64,000 bases of DNA from Firm-04 sp964463355 (GTDB lineage Bacteria; Bacillota; Clostridia; Oscillospirales; Ruminococcaceae), in contig CAYXBP010000005.1 in assembly GCA_964463355.1 (NCBI GenBank), positions 1 to 64,000 on the forward strand, in the 5' to 3' direction. This document shows, in pieces, positions 51,786-59,841 of this stretch (position 1 is the first letter of the stretch; the number at the start of each line of letters is the position of its first letter). The position numbers and the translations under genes are program-made. The notes below the pieces were generated by a model. The model saw nothing but the letters and a program-made list of their open reading frames with translations. It ran no database searches and was not told where the DNA came from.

Positions 51786-53159
51786 ATGATTCATAAGTAT
51801 CAATTGGGCGGCTTCAATATTGTGCTGGATGTCAACAGCGGCGGTGTGCATCTGGTGGATGATCTGACCTATGCACTGCTGGATGCCGTTTCTGCGCCCT
51901 TCCCCGCAGAGTGCCCTGCGTCAGTGGTGGATGCCCTTGCCACAACCTATGCCCGTGAGGAGATCCTTGCCTGCTACGCCGAGATCCTGGAACTTGCAGC
52001 GGCAAATGTGTTGGATTCTGCGGATACCTTTACACAGTATGGCGTGGTTTCTGTGCCATCGCCCATCAAGGCATTGTGCCTCCATGTATCCCATGATTGC
52101 AACCTTCGTTGCAGCTATTGCTTTGCCGCAACTGGCGATTTTGGCGGTGGCAGAATGCTCATGGATGCCGAAACTGGTAAAAAAGCCATTGACTTTCTGG
52201 TGGAGCATTCTGGCGACCGCGAGAATCTGGAGGTGGATTTCTTTGGCGGCGAGCCGTTGATGAGCTGGAGTGCCGTCAAAGAGATTGTCGCTTATGCCAG
52301 AAGTCTGGAAAAAGACATCGGCAAGCGGTTCCGTTTTACGATGACCACCAATGGTATGCTCCTTGATGATGACAAAATCAATTACCTGAATAAGGAAATG
52401 AGCAATGTGGTGCTTTCCATCGATGGTAGAAAAGAAGTACATGATCGTGTGCGCCCCTGCCCCAATGGGAGCGGCTCTTATGACCGTATTCTGCCCATGT
52501 TCCGCAAGCTGGTTGCCCAGCGCGGGCCGAAGGATTATTACGTTCGAGGCACATTTACGAAGTATAATCTCGATTTTTCTGAGGATGTGTGGCATCTCTA
52601 CGAGCAGGGCTTTGATCAGATTTCGGTAGAGCCTGTGGTTGCACCCGCAGATATGCCCTATGCCCTCACAGAGGCAGAACTGGATGCGATTGCCAAGGAG
52701 TACGAGCGGCTTGCAAAGCGGATGCTGGAAAACGAAAAGAAGGGCGGCAAGTTCAATTTCTTCCATTTCTCTATTGATCTGGATAACGGCCCTTGCGCCA
52801 TTAAACGCCTGCGCGGCTGCGGCAGCGGCAACGATTATGTTGCCATTACGCCCGATGGTGATATTTACCCATGCCACCAGTTTGTGGGCATGGAGGGCTA
52901 CCGTATGGGCAGCATTTTTGATGGCACCTTTGATGAATCACTGAAGGCAAAGTTTGCGGCTGCGCATGTGGGCAATAAGCCCGAATGTCGTGAATGCTGG
53001 GCGAAATTTTATTGCAGCGGCGGCTGCAATGCCAACAATTATCTCTATGAGGGAGATATTTTAAAGCCGCATAAGATTTCCTGCAAGTTGCAGCAAAAGC
53101 GTTTGGAATGCGCCATTATGATGCAGGCTGCACGCTTTGCCGCTAGAGAAGAAGCATAA
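51786..53159 (+). CDS. scfB: SCIFF radical SAM maturase (thioether-forming)
   Basis: A 457-residue radical SAM/SPASM enzyme. The N-terminal 85 residues form the peptide-recognition region; HDCNLRCSYCFAATG gives the CxxxCxxC site, and DFFGGEPLM and MTTNGMLL follow. The SPASM half has Cys in CAIKRLRGCGSGNDYVAITPDGDIYPCHQF and CRECWAKFYCSGGCNANNY for two auxiliary clusters. It should install thioether links in the SCIFF peptide. The ATG at 51786 follows AAAGGAAAATACATC. Confidence 0.95.
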   Translation: MIHKYQLGGFNIVLDVNSGGVHLVDDLTYALLDAVSAPFPAECPASVVDALATTYAREEILACYAEILELAAANVLDSADTFTQYGVVSVPSPIKALCLHVSHDCNLRCSYCFAATGDFGGGRMLMDAETGKKAIDFLVEHSGDRENLEVDFFGGEPLMSWSAVKEIVAYARSLEKDIGKRFRFTMTTNGMLLDDDKINYLNKEMSNVVLSIDGRKEVHDRVRPCPNGSGSYDRILPMFRKLVAQRGPKDYYVRGTFTKYNLDFSEDVWHLYEQGFDQISVEPVVAPADMPYALTEAELDAIAKEYERLAKRMLENEKKGGKFNFFHFSIDLDNGPCAIKRLRGCGSGNDYVAITPDGDIYPCHQFVGMEGYRMGSIFDGTFDESLKAKFAAAHVGNKPECRECWAKFYCSGGCNANNYLYEGDILKPHKISCKLQQKRLECAIMMQAARFAAREEA

Positions 53160-53538
53160 AATCCCTTGTATAATGCAAAATCGCCCCTGCCGTTGTGTGG
53201 GGGCGATTGCTTATGTATTGCAATAATATTGCTATTTTGGAATTTTCGTAGCCTGTCATGCTGGGCGGAAGCTGCAAAATTATTCTGGATTTTAACAAGA
53301 ACGCAAAAATCTGCGAAAATTGGAGAAATAAAAGTTGCACTTTTGTGCTATTGCGATTATGCTGAATGCACAAATGCCAGATACGAGCCGTGAAATAGTT
53401 GGCATCGTTGTAGAAAATGATGTGCAGCTATTGCAATCTGCACCCAAATATGTTACAATATTGCCATGGAAAATGAGTGGGCTATAGGTCTATCGGGGAT
53501 TGAAAACAGGGGAAGATCTACACAAAGGGGGAGTCGGT
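53160..53538 (+). other. Intergenic stretch: hairpin and promoter
   Basis: A stem AATCGCCCC/GGGGCGATT (53179-53187, 53200-53208) follows scfB but lacks a T-run. The promoter for the small ORF lies at 53431-53459. Between 53210 and 53430 I see no gene or clear structure. Confidence 0.55.
53431..53459 (+). promoter_or_regulatory. Promoter of the 33-residue membrane peptide gene
   Basis: TTGCAA (53431-53436) and TACAAT (53454-53459) are 17 bases apart, about 70 bases before the ribosome site. Confidence 0.65.
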
Positions 53539-53640
53539 ATGAAGAAAGATCGCAAGATTCCGCAGTTTCAGTTGCAGGCAGTTGTATGGGCTGCTGTGGC
53601 AGTGTTTTCCGCAGTGGGGATGTACGTGCAGCTCTTTTAG
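53539..53640 (+). CDS. Single-helix membrane peptide (33 aa)
   Basis: A 33-residue ORF with a basic start (MKKDRKIPQFQLQ) and one membrane helix (AVVWAAVAVFSAVGMYVQLF). GGGGGAG lies six bases before the ATG. Its own promoter and a terminator at 53705 frame it as a one-gene unit. It resembles neither a known toxin nor a transporter subunit that I can name. It is too short for routine gene finders. Confidence 0.55.
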   Translation: MKKDRKIPQFQLQAVVWAAVAVFSAVGMYVQLF

Positions 53641-53704
53641 AGCAGCACAGGCAAGCCCCTGAAAGGCTTGCACGGTATCTTGATCATACTTTTTGTTCAG
53701 TTGA

Positions 53705-53729
53705 CGTCGCATCATGCGGCGTTTTTTTT
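53705..53729 (+). terminator. Terminator of the 33-residue peptide gene
   Basis: CGTCGC/GCGGCG (53705-53710, 53716-53721) forms a 6-bp stem with one G-U pair, followed by eight T. Confidence 0.7.
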
Positions 53730-53832
53730 GCCATGAAAAACAAGGTGCCGCACAAATCATTTTTGATGGAAGAATGTCGTTTGTTATCTTGAATCGAGAG
53801 GAATCCTTCTATATAGTTGTTGCAAATCCTAC

Positions 53833-53861
53833 TTGACAAGTGAGGCGAAATATGGCATAAT
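53833..53861 (+). promoter_or_regulatory. Promoter of the GH9 cellulase gene
   Basis: Consensus TTGACA (53833-53838) and CATAAT (53856-53861) are 17 bases apart, 50 bases before the ATG. Confidence 0.75.
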
Positions 53862-53910
53862 GCTATTGTGAGGTTTTATGCTTTCACATCTGAGAAAAGG
53901 AGAGGGTTTT

Positions 53911-56184
53911 ATGAAAAGAAAACATCGCATACAGGCACTGACCGCAGCAGCGGCTGTGCTGTGTGGCAGTGTACAGCTACAGTCTGCAACCGTATCAGCG
54001 GCGGCTGATATTGACTATGCAAAGGCTTTGCAGATGTCGCTGTTTTTTTACGAATGTCAACAGGCCGGCGAACTGCCAGAGTGGAATCGCGTGGAATGGC
54101 GCGGGGACTCCACCGTGGGGGACGATCTCAATGGTGGATGGTATGACGCAGGCGATCATGTGAAATTCAATCTGCCTATGTCCTATTCCGCAACGATGCT
54201 TGCCTGGGGGCTTTACCAGTATCCCGATGGCGTGGAAGCTTGCGGCGAAATGACAAACTATGTGAACAACCTTAAGTGGGTGCTGGATTATCTCGCAGCC
54301 TGTGATCTTGGCGACAGTGTGATTTTTCAGGTTGGTAACGGTCAGTATGACCATAGCTGGTGGGGTAGCGTAGAACTGGTAGAATATGGTATGCTGGATC
54401 AAGGCGTCAGCGAGCCAAGAGGTCACCTGGAAGGCAGAAATTGCTCTGCGGTAACAGCGGAAATGGGTGCTGCCTTGGCGGCTGGTTATTGCGCGTTGCA
54501 AGGCAGAGTGGATGCAGCCGTGCTGGATGATTATCTTACCCATGCAAAGAATTACTTTACCATGGCGGATGCCGACCGAAGCGATGACACCTATATGGAT
54601 TCTGACGCTAAGAATTTCTACCGCTCCTCGCATTTTTATGATGAGCTGTTCTGGTGTGCAAACTGGTTGTATATGGCAACTGAGGATGCGGCATATCTGG
54701 AAAAGGCTGCATCGTATATTCCCAATTTGGGCAAGGAACTTGGAACGGATGAGTACAAATACTCGTGGGCGCACTGTTGGGATGATGTGCAGCAGGGTGG
54801 TACGCTGCTCTATGCCCTTAATACTGGAGATGCTATATGGAAAGAACAGGTCAGAAAGCATCTGGAATATTGGGATCAATCGGAAAGCAAATTGCAGGGC
54901 GGCGCAGTTTATGTAGATAGCTGGGGCTGCCTTCGATACGCAAATGGTGTGGGCTGGATTGCAGGCGTTGCTGCGGATACCCTTTTTGCGAATGACGCAA
55001 AGCACGATGCCTATGTCGCGCTTGCGGAAACGCAAATCGATTACTGTTTGGGGGATAATCCCGACGGTAGAGCATATGCAGTGGGCTACGATGAAACAGC
55101 ACCGCTGAATCCCCATCATCGTACTGCGCACGGCTCACCCAACAACAGCTTCTATGATCCGGAACAGAGCAGACATATTCTGTATGGCGCATTGGTGGGC
55201 GGCCCTACGCAGACCGGCGAATATGTAGACGACCGCAATAACTACATCAACAATGAGGTCGCAACGGACTATAACGCAGCGTACACCGCGCAGCTTTGCA
55301 GAATGGTGAGCGAATATGGCGGCAAGAGCGACCCGCAGTTCCCTTATCCAGAGGTTCGGGATGATGAACTGTTCGTGGAGGCAAAGCATAAAGCAGATGC
55401 TTCCTGTTCTACCATCTCACTGAAAATGACCAACAAAACCGCATGGCCTGCCCGTGTGGTGGATGATCTTTCCATGCGCTACTATGTAGACCTCAGCGAA
55501 GTGGTCGATGCAGGTTTTTCTGCAAGTGATGTGGCCATTCGCTGCGACCGTAATCAATCGGAGATGTATGCTGGTAAGGGATATACACCCGCAACTGTAT
55601 CGGGAATGCAGCACTATGAAGGCAATATTTACTATGTTGAGGTCACCTTCTCCGATGGCCGTGTGGTGCTGCCGATCTCCGAGGGGCAGTATCAGTGTGA
55701 GATTCTGCTGGCGTTGGTTTACCCCAATTATGGCAGCGGCTGGGATGCTACCAACGACTATTCCGCACAGGGATTGAACGGCGAGGACAATATTCAGACT
55801 GAGTATGTTACCGTTTATGAGGGCGGTACGTTGATCTACGGCACTGAGCCGGACGGCACAAAAGGCAAGGGGTCTGTCAGTGCAAATCCCGCCCCCAATG
55901 GCGAACCGATTACTACCACACCTTCGCAGACCACTGCAACCACGCAGCCTGTTTCGAAAATCGTTTATGGCGATGTGAATTGCGATGGCTATGTAAGAAT
56001 CGATGATGTGGTGCTGCTGAACCGCTTTGTCGCAGAGGATGATGCAGTGACGGTCAGTGTGCAGGGCATTGCCAATGCACAGTGCTATGCTGATGGCGAA
56101 ATTGATGGCAAAGACGCAACAATGCTGTTGCAGTATCTGGTTGGCGCAATCTCATATGATGCGTTGGGTGCGCCGATACAGTGA
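53911..56184 (+). CDS. GH9 endoglucanase with CBM3c-like module and dockerin
   Basis: A 757-residue secreted cellulase. Signal peptide (1-32), GH9 domain (about 33-470), CBM3c-like module (485-640), Thr/Pro linker and C-terminal dockerin (690-752). Catalytic residues are visible: WYDAGDHVKF with Asp79 and Asp82, PHHRTAHGS, and NNEVATDYNAA with acid Glu449. The GH9-CBM3c pairing is typical of processive endoglucanases. The dockerin's first loop is GDVNCDG; the second is divergent, as in the GH26 and PL1 proteins. GAGAGGGTTTT precedes the ATG. Confidence 0.94.
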   Translation: MKRKHRIQALTAAAAVLCGSVQLQSATVSAAADIDYAKALQMSLFFYECQQAGELPEWNRVEWRGDSTVGDDLNGGWYDAGDHVKFNLPMSYSATMLAWGLYQYPDGVEACGEMTNYVNNLKWVLDYLAACDLGDSVIFQVGNGQYDHSWWGSVELVEYGMLDQGVSEPRGHLEGRNCSAVTAEMGAALAAGYCALQGRVDAAVLDDYLTHAKNYFTMADADRSDDTYMDSDAKNFYRSSHFYDELFWCANWLYMATEDAAYLEKAASYIPNLGKELGTDEYKYSWAHCWDDVQQGGTLLYALNTGDAIWKEQVRKHLEYWDQSESKLQGGAVYVDSWGCLRYANGVGWIAGVAADTLFANDAKHDAYVALAETQIDYCLGDNPDGRAYAVGYDETAPLNPHHRTAHGSPNNSFYDPEQSRHILYGALVGGPTQTGEYVDDRNNYINNEVATDYNAAYTAQLCRMVSEYGGKSDPQFPYPEVRDDELFVEAKHKADASCSTISLKMTNKTAWPARVVDDLSMRYYVDLSEVVDAGFSASDVAIRCDRNQSEMYAGKGYTPATVSGMQHYEGNIYYVEVTFSDGRVVLPISEGQYQCEILLALVYPNYGSGWDATNDYSAQGLNGEDNIQTEYVTVYEGGTLIYGTEPDGTKGKGSVSANPAPNGEPITTTPSQTTATTQPVSKIVYGDVNCDGYVRIDDVVLLNRFVAEDDAVTVSVQGIANAQCYADGEIDGKDATMLLQYLVGAISYDALGAPIQ

Positions 56185-56190
56185 CGAAGC

Positions 56191-56224
56191 AAATCGGTCG
56201 GGGCTTTTGCTCTGACCGATTTTT
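56191..56224 (+). terminator. Terminator of the GH9 gene
   Basis: AAATCGGTC (56191-56199) pairs with GACCGATTT (56214-56222) and is followed by T residues. Confidence 0.8.
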
Positions 56225-56362
56225 GATCTCCTTGCACGAAAAAAGAACGCTTCCAGACCGATTGCTGCAATGAGCAGGGCGAGGAAATACGCTATGTATT
56301 TTCCTTGAAGGTGTTCTGTAGATGGCCAAGAGGAGTATTTCAATGGGGTTTCCTGATAAACG

Positions 56363-56397
56363 AAAGCCATGCAGTCAAGGTGAACTGCATGGCTTTT
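56363..56397. terminator. Terminator of the permease gene (bidirectional)
   Basis: A 12 to 13-bp stem AAAGCCATGCAGT/ACTGCATGGCTTT with loop CAAGGTGA lies four bases from the permease stop. Confidence 0.85.
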
Positions 56398-56400
56398 ACT

Positions 56401-58881
56401 TTATTGCGCGTCATTGTTCATTCTGCTGACGATATTGTCATTCTGCATCTGATATGCAGAAATGAACGTAGATATACCTGCAACAAATAGCAAACAAATT
56501 GCTGTAATACCACCAGTTTGCAGAACACATTGCAGTGCGAGCGGAATATCCAGCGCGGTTTTTGTGAAAAAGGAACAGCCGAATATCAGAAGGAAGCCAA
56601 GCAAACAGCCATACAACACATACCGCACAGCAAAGCAGATATTTTCTCGCAGCGTAAGCATACACAACTGTTTGGGTGTCATGCCGACTGCATGCATGAT
56701 GGCATATTGCTTGCAGGCAATTCTAACTCGTGTAATGGTACTGAACAGGAGTGACAGCAGAATCAGCATCATCAGCAAACCACCTAGAAAAATATATGGT
56801 GCCTGATATTCGGCAGCCAATTGTTGTTGCTGTTCCGCTAAGGTTGCATAATTCTTGAATGCGAGGCTACTGTTTTCACATTCTGTGTAGATATCCAACA
56901 GCTTTTTTTCCAGCCTTGCATTTTCGGTTTCGTTTGCAGGGTCAGAAAGCCGCTTGATCCAGACATAAGAATACTGAAGTTGGGAATCAGCCTTTGCCAT
57001 GATCTGATCAGACAGCAGCAAGCATTCCGCACCAGCGCGACCGCGCAGCAGCTGCGCAAGGCGGCTTGTGTCACTGTCCGCGCTGTATTTTGCAGCGATT
57101 TCAACTTCCATACAAGTTGTACGTGGCTTGCCGCCATCTTCAGGATGCTCCAAAACCCACACAGTAACCTTATCACCAATCGTAAATTCAGAGCCGAAAG
57201 CAGCTGCTTGCAAACCATTGGAAAAAGCCTGTTCTGAGAGTGCCCCCTCTGTCAAATCAGCTGAAAAAGAAGCTAGCTGGTCATATGGAATGCCCATAAT
57301 GGGGTATTCCAATAAATCCATGCCCGATGGAATACCATTATTGGCGAATATTGCTTCACCATTTTTTTGTATAGAAGCATAAAACTGCAACATGGAATAC
57401 TCTGGTGCGATTCTATGCTGATCCGCAGAGAGTCCTATCTTGCGGTTTGCTTCCCTGTTCAGTTCACTTATCAGCTCATTTCCTTTTACTTCGCGATAGC
57501 AGTATTCCAATCCAATGTCCTCTTTGATGCGCCAATCGCTTTTAAAATAATCCATAATGAACAAATTGACCGCAAAGCTGCCAAAGGATATGATCCCTAT
57601 CAGCAATGCGAGCATGACTCCACCAGAGCGATTTGCCCTTTGCTTGTGCTTGCCGATGGATCCACGATAAAGCTGCCAGAGGCTGGCATATTTTGGCAAA
57701 GCGATTTTCTTGTTATGGGGTCGGGGGCTTTGTTCGATGTTGCGTTCCGCTGTTTGCAACATTCGGCTTACCTGCACACCATAGGATAACAATATCACAG
57801 CAAAGCACAGCGCAGCAGCAAACGCAGTCGTTTTCAATGGAAATGCAAACTGCATGGAATTTCCCATCTGCCGATAGATTGCCACAGCCAACGCAAAAAT
57901 TCCTGTACCTGCCACAACACTGATGATCATAGCTGCCAGTGCAAGCCACAGCCCTTGTATCGTCAGAGTTTGTATCACCTGCTTGGGCGTCATACCAATA
58001 CAGCGAAGCAGCTGTAGATTTTTTTGTTGCTCATGCAGCATCATACAAGCTGCATTGCGGATGCCGAAAAACACCAGCACCGAAAGCAGAATCGTAGCAA
58101 GGGTGGTTAACAAAACGATATTGTTGTTTTCTTCTTCTTCAGTGGATGTTGTGCGATGCACTGAACACCAATTAACATAATACTTGCCATCGCACCAATA
58201 GAGGGCGTCTGGTGTTGTTTCCATTTTACCGATGTAGCTATCATCAAAGATAATATGCGCAAGCGAAGGCGTTTCACCGGTGGGGTACATAATAACATCG
58301 GGCAATGTGGTGTTTTCCAGCAAGGAATAGGCTTGCTCCCATTGATCATATCCATCATAGAAAACGCCACAAAGTGTATATGTTGCGTGGGCATTCCCTT
58401 GGGCATCTGCAATGGGCAGGGTAATGGATTCTCCTACATTCACAAATTGCTTCAGCTGTACATATACGGTGTACGGCAAGGCGATTTCCCCAGCTTGCTG
58501 CGGCAGTGTACCATCTTTGAATTGCAGTTTCAAGGCGTGGGCTGCGGTAGCATCCAATGTTCCATAGGAGATTTGCGTGTTTTGTTCCTCAATGAGAAAT
58601 TCTCCGTAAACCTGTACCAGACCGCCATGCCCCTTCTCCAGCTTTTCGGCGGTTACTGTATCGGGATCCACCCATAATGATGCCCCGGAAAAATGCCCGT
58701 AGGTATCCAGCCGCATCTGTAATAATGTATGCTGTACACAGCCTCGCAGCAGTTGAACAGAAAACAATGTGGATGCAAACAAACCCATCACCAAAGCAAT
58801 GGCAGCAAATTGCATCTTATGCTTTAGCAGATACCGTATTGCCAATTGCCAAGGGAGATGCTTGCTGTGCAATCGTTTCAT
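56401..58881 (-). CDS. FtsX-like ABC transporter permease, duplicated
   Basis: An 826-residue permease with two FtsX/MacB-type halves. There is a membrane helix near residue 20 and a large outside domain, then helices near 270, 320 and 360. A second helix near 425, a second outside domain, and three C-terminal helices follow. QQKNLQLLRCIGMTPKQVIQTLTIQG and KQYAIMHAVGMTPKQLCMLTLRE are the paired coupling-helix motifs. It is intact, but its partner ATPase gene upstream is broken. GGAGGTGTGAT precedes the ATG at 58881. Such pairs often serve antimicrobial-peptide resistance or lipoprotein handling. Confidence 0.88.
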   Translation of the reverse strand: MKRLHSKHLPWQLAIRYLLKHKMQFAAIALVMGLFASTLFSVQLLRGCVQHTLLQMRLDTYGHFSGASLWVDPDTVTAEKLEKGHGGLVQVYGEFLIEEQNTQISYGTLDATAAHALKLQFKDGTLPQQAGEIALPYTVYVQLKQFVNVGESITLPIADAQGNAHATYTLCGVFYDGYDQWEQAYSLLENTTLPDVIMYPTGETPSLAHIIFDDSYIGKMETTPDALYWCDGKYYVNWCSVHRTTSTEEEENNNIVLLTTLATILLSVLVFFGIRNAACMMLHEQQKNLQLLRCIGMTPKQVIQTLTIQGLWLALAAMIISVVAGTGIFALAVAIYRQMGNSMQFAFPLKTTAFAAALCFAVILLSYGVQVSRMLQTAERNIEQSPRPHNKKIALPKYASLWQLYRGSIGKHKQRANRSGGVMLALLIGIISFGSFAVNLFIMDYFKSDWRIKEDIGLEYCYREVKGNELISELNREANRKIGLSADQHRIAPEYSMLQFYASIQKNGEAIFANNGIPSGMDLLEYPIMGIPYDQLASFSADLTEGALSEQAFSNGLQAAAFGSEFTIGDKVTVWVLEHPEDGGKPRTTCMEVEIAAKYSADSDTSRLAQLLRGRAGAECLLLSDQIMAKADSQLQYSYVWIKRLSDPANETENARLEKKLLDIYTECENSSLAFKNYATLAEQQQQLAAEYQAPYIFLGGLLMMLILLSLLFSTITRVRIACKQYAIMHAVGMTPKQLCMLTLRENICFAVRYVLYGCLLGFLLIFGCSFFTKTALDIPLALQCVLQTGGITAICLLFVAGISTFISAYQMQNDNIVSRMNNDAQ

Positions 58882-58882
58882 A

Positions 58883-59543
58883 TCACACCTCCACGTGGCC
58901 ATCGGAGATATGTATCACCCGGTTCATCTGTTTTGCAACATCTGGGTCATGGGTAACGATCACCAGTGTGATCTCTTGCTCTACAGCAAGTTGTTTTAAC
59001 ATATTAAGAACATCTTGTCCTTGTGTTTGTATCCAGATTACCAGTTGGCTCATCGCAAAGCAAAACTGTAGGATGATGCATCACAGCACGTGCAATGGCA
59101 ACGCGTTGCTGTTGGCCACCAGAAAGCTCCGAGGGATAATGGTTGAGCCGATTTTGTTAATCAAGTTGCTTCGTTAACTTATCCAATTCTGCTTCTGCAG
59201 ATTGTGTACCGTTTAACATAGTGGGCAGTAGAATATTCTCCTGCGCGGTCATTTCTGGAATGAGATGATAGCTTTGGAACACAAATCCGATTTCCTTTCT
59301 TCGATAGAGCGCACGCTGTGTGGCATTCATGGCGGTTACATTCTGTCCGTTAACGATAACCGTTCCATCCGTGGGTTGTTCTAATCCGCCCAGTAAATAC
59401 AGCAGAGTGGATTTGCCTGAGCCGCTTTTGCCCATGATGGCAACCTGCTCTCCCTTTTGAATATGCAAGGAGCAATCCCGCAAGGCAGTTACATATGTCT
59501 TACCCATGGAGTATATTTTTTCAAGATTTGTGGTTTGAATCAT
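58883..59543 (-). pseudogene. ABC transporter ATP-binding protein, broken by a stop and a frameshift
   Basis: The reading frame starts at 59543 (MIQTTNLEKIYSMGKTYVTALRDC) with Walker A MGKSGSGKSTLL and Q-loop VFQSYHLIPEMT. A TAA at 59159-59157 interrupts it where a Leu codon (TTA) is likely. In frame beyond it come HYPSELSGGQQQRVAIARAV and LLCDEPTGNLDT. One extra A near 59020 then shifts the frame; correcting it restores QDVLNMLKQL and VTHDPDVAKQMNRVIHISDGHVEV up to the TGA at 58885. Two lesions in a MacB/LolD-type ATPase make it a pseudogene, unless they are assembly errors. Confidence 0.85.
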
Positions 59544-59841
59544 CGGGTACCTCCTTTTGAAAACACGAAATGACGATGCTGCTATACAAACGATAACGCA
59601 TTCTCAATGATGCACTTCACAGGCTGTTTACAAAAAAATGAACCGTACTTTTAACGTTATATATATATATATTATACCACATTTCTTTTGAATGTCAATA
59701 GGAAGCACTCTTCCATATTGAATATTGTAACGTTGCACAAAATTTGATACTTTATTTGTGCAGTTCTACAGTTTACAACCTATACAAAACAGCAACCGCA
59801 CCTCTTGATGAAGTACGGTCGTTGTTTAATGCATTTATCGG
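59544..59841 (-). other. Intergenic stretch: TA-repeat promoter region and PL1 terminator
   Basis: It holds a (TA)n tract at about 59660-59677 that would form an AT-rich -10 region for the broken ATPase gene on the minus strand. The pectate lyase terminator is at 59786-59824. No gene is supported. Confidence 0.55.
59786..59824 (-). terminator. Terminator of the pectate lyase gene
   Basis: CAACGACCGTAC and GTGCGGTTGCTG (minus strand 59824-59813, 59801-59790) pair with one mismatch and two G-U pairs, then TTTTG. Confidence 0.65.

Noticed and set aside
53995..55131. A 378-codon minus-strand open frame inside the GH9 gene
   Set aside because: Antisense shadow of a conserved enzyme; composition is that of reversed coding sequence.
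59660..59677. TA-dinucleotide tract as a functional repeat
   Set aside because: It is short and most simply explained as the AT-rich -10 region of the neighbouring gene.
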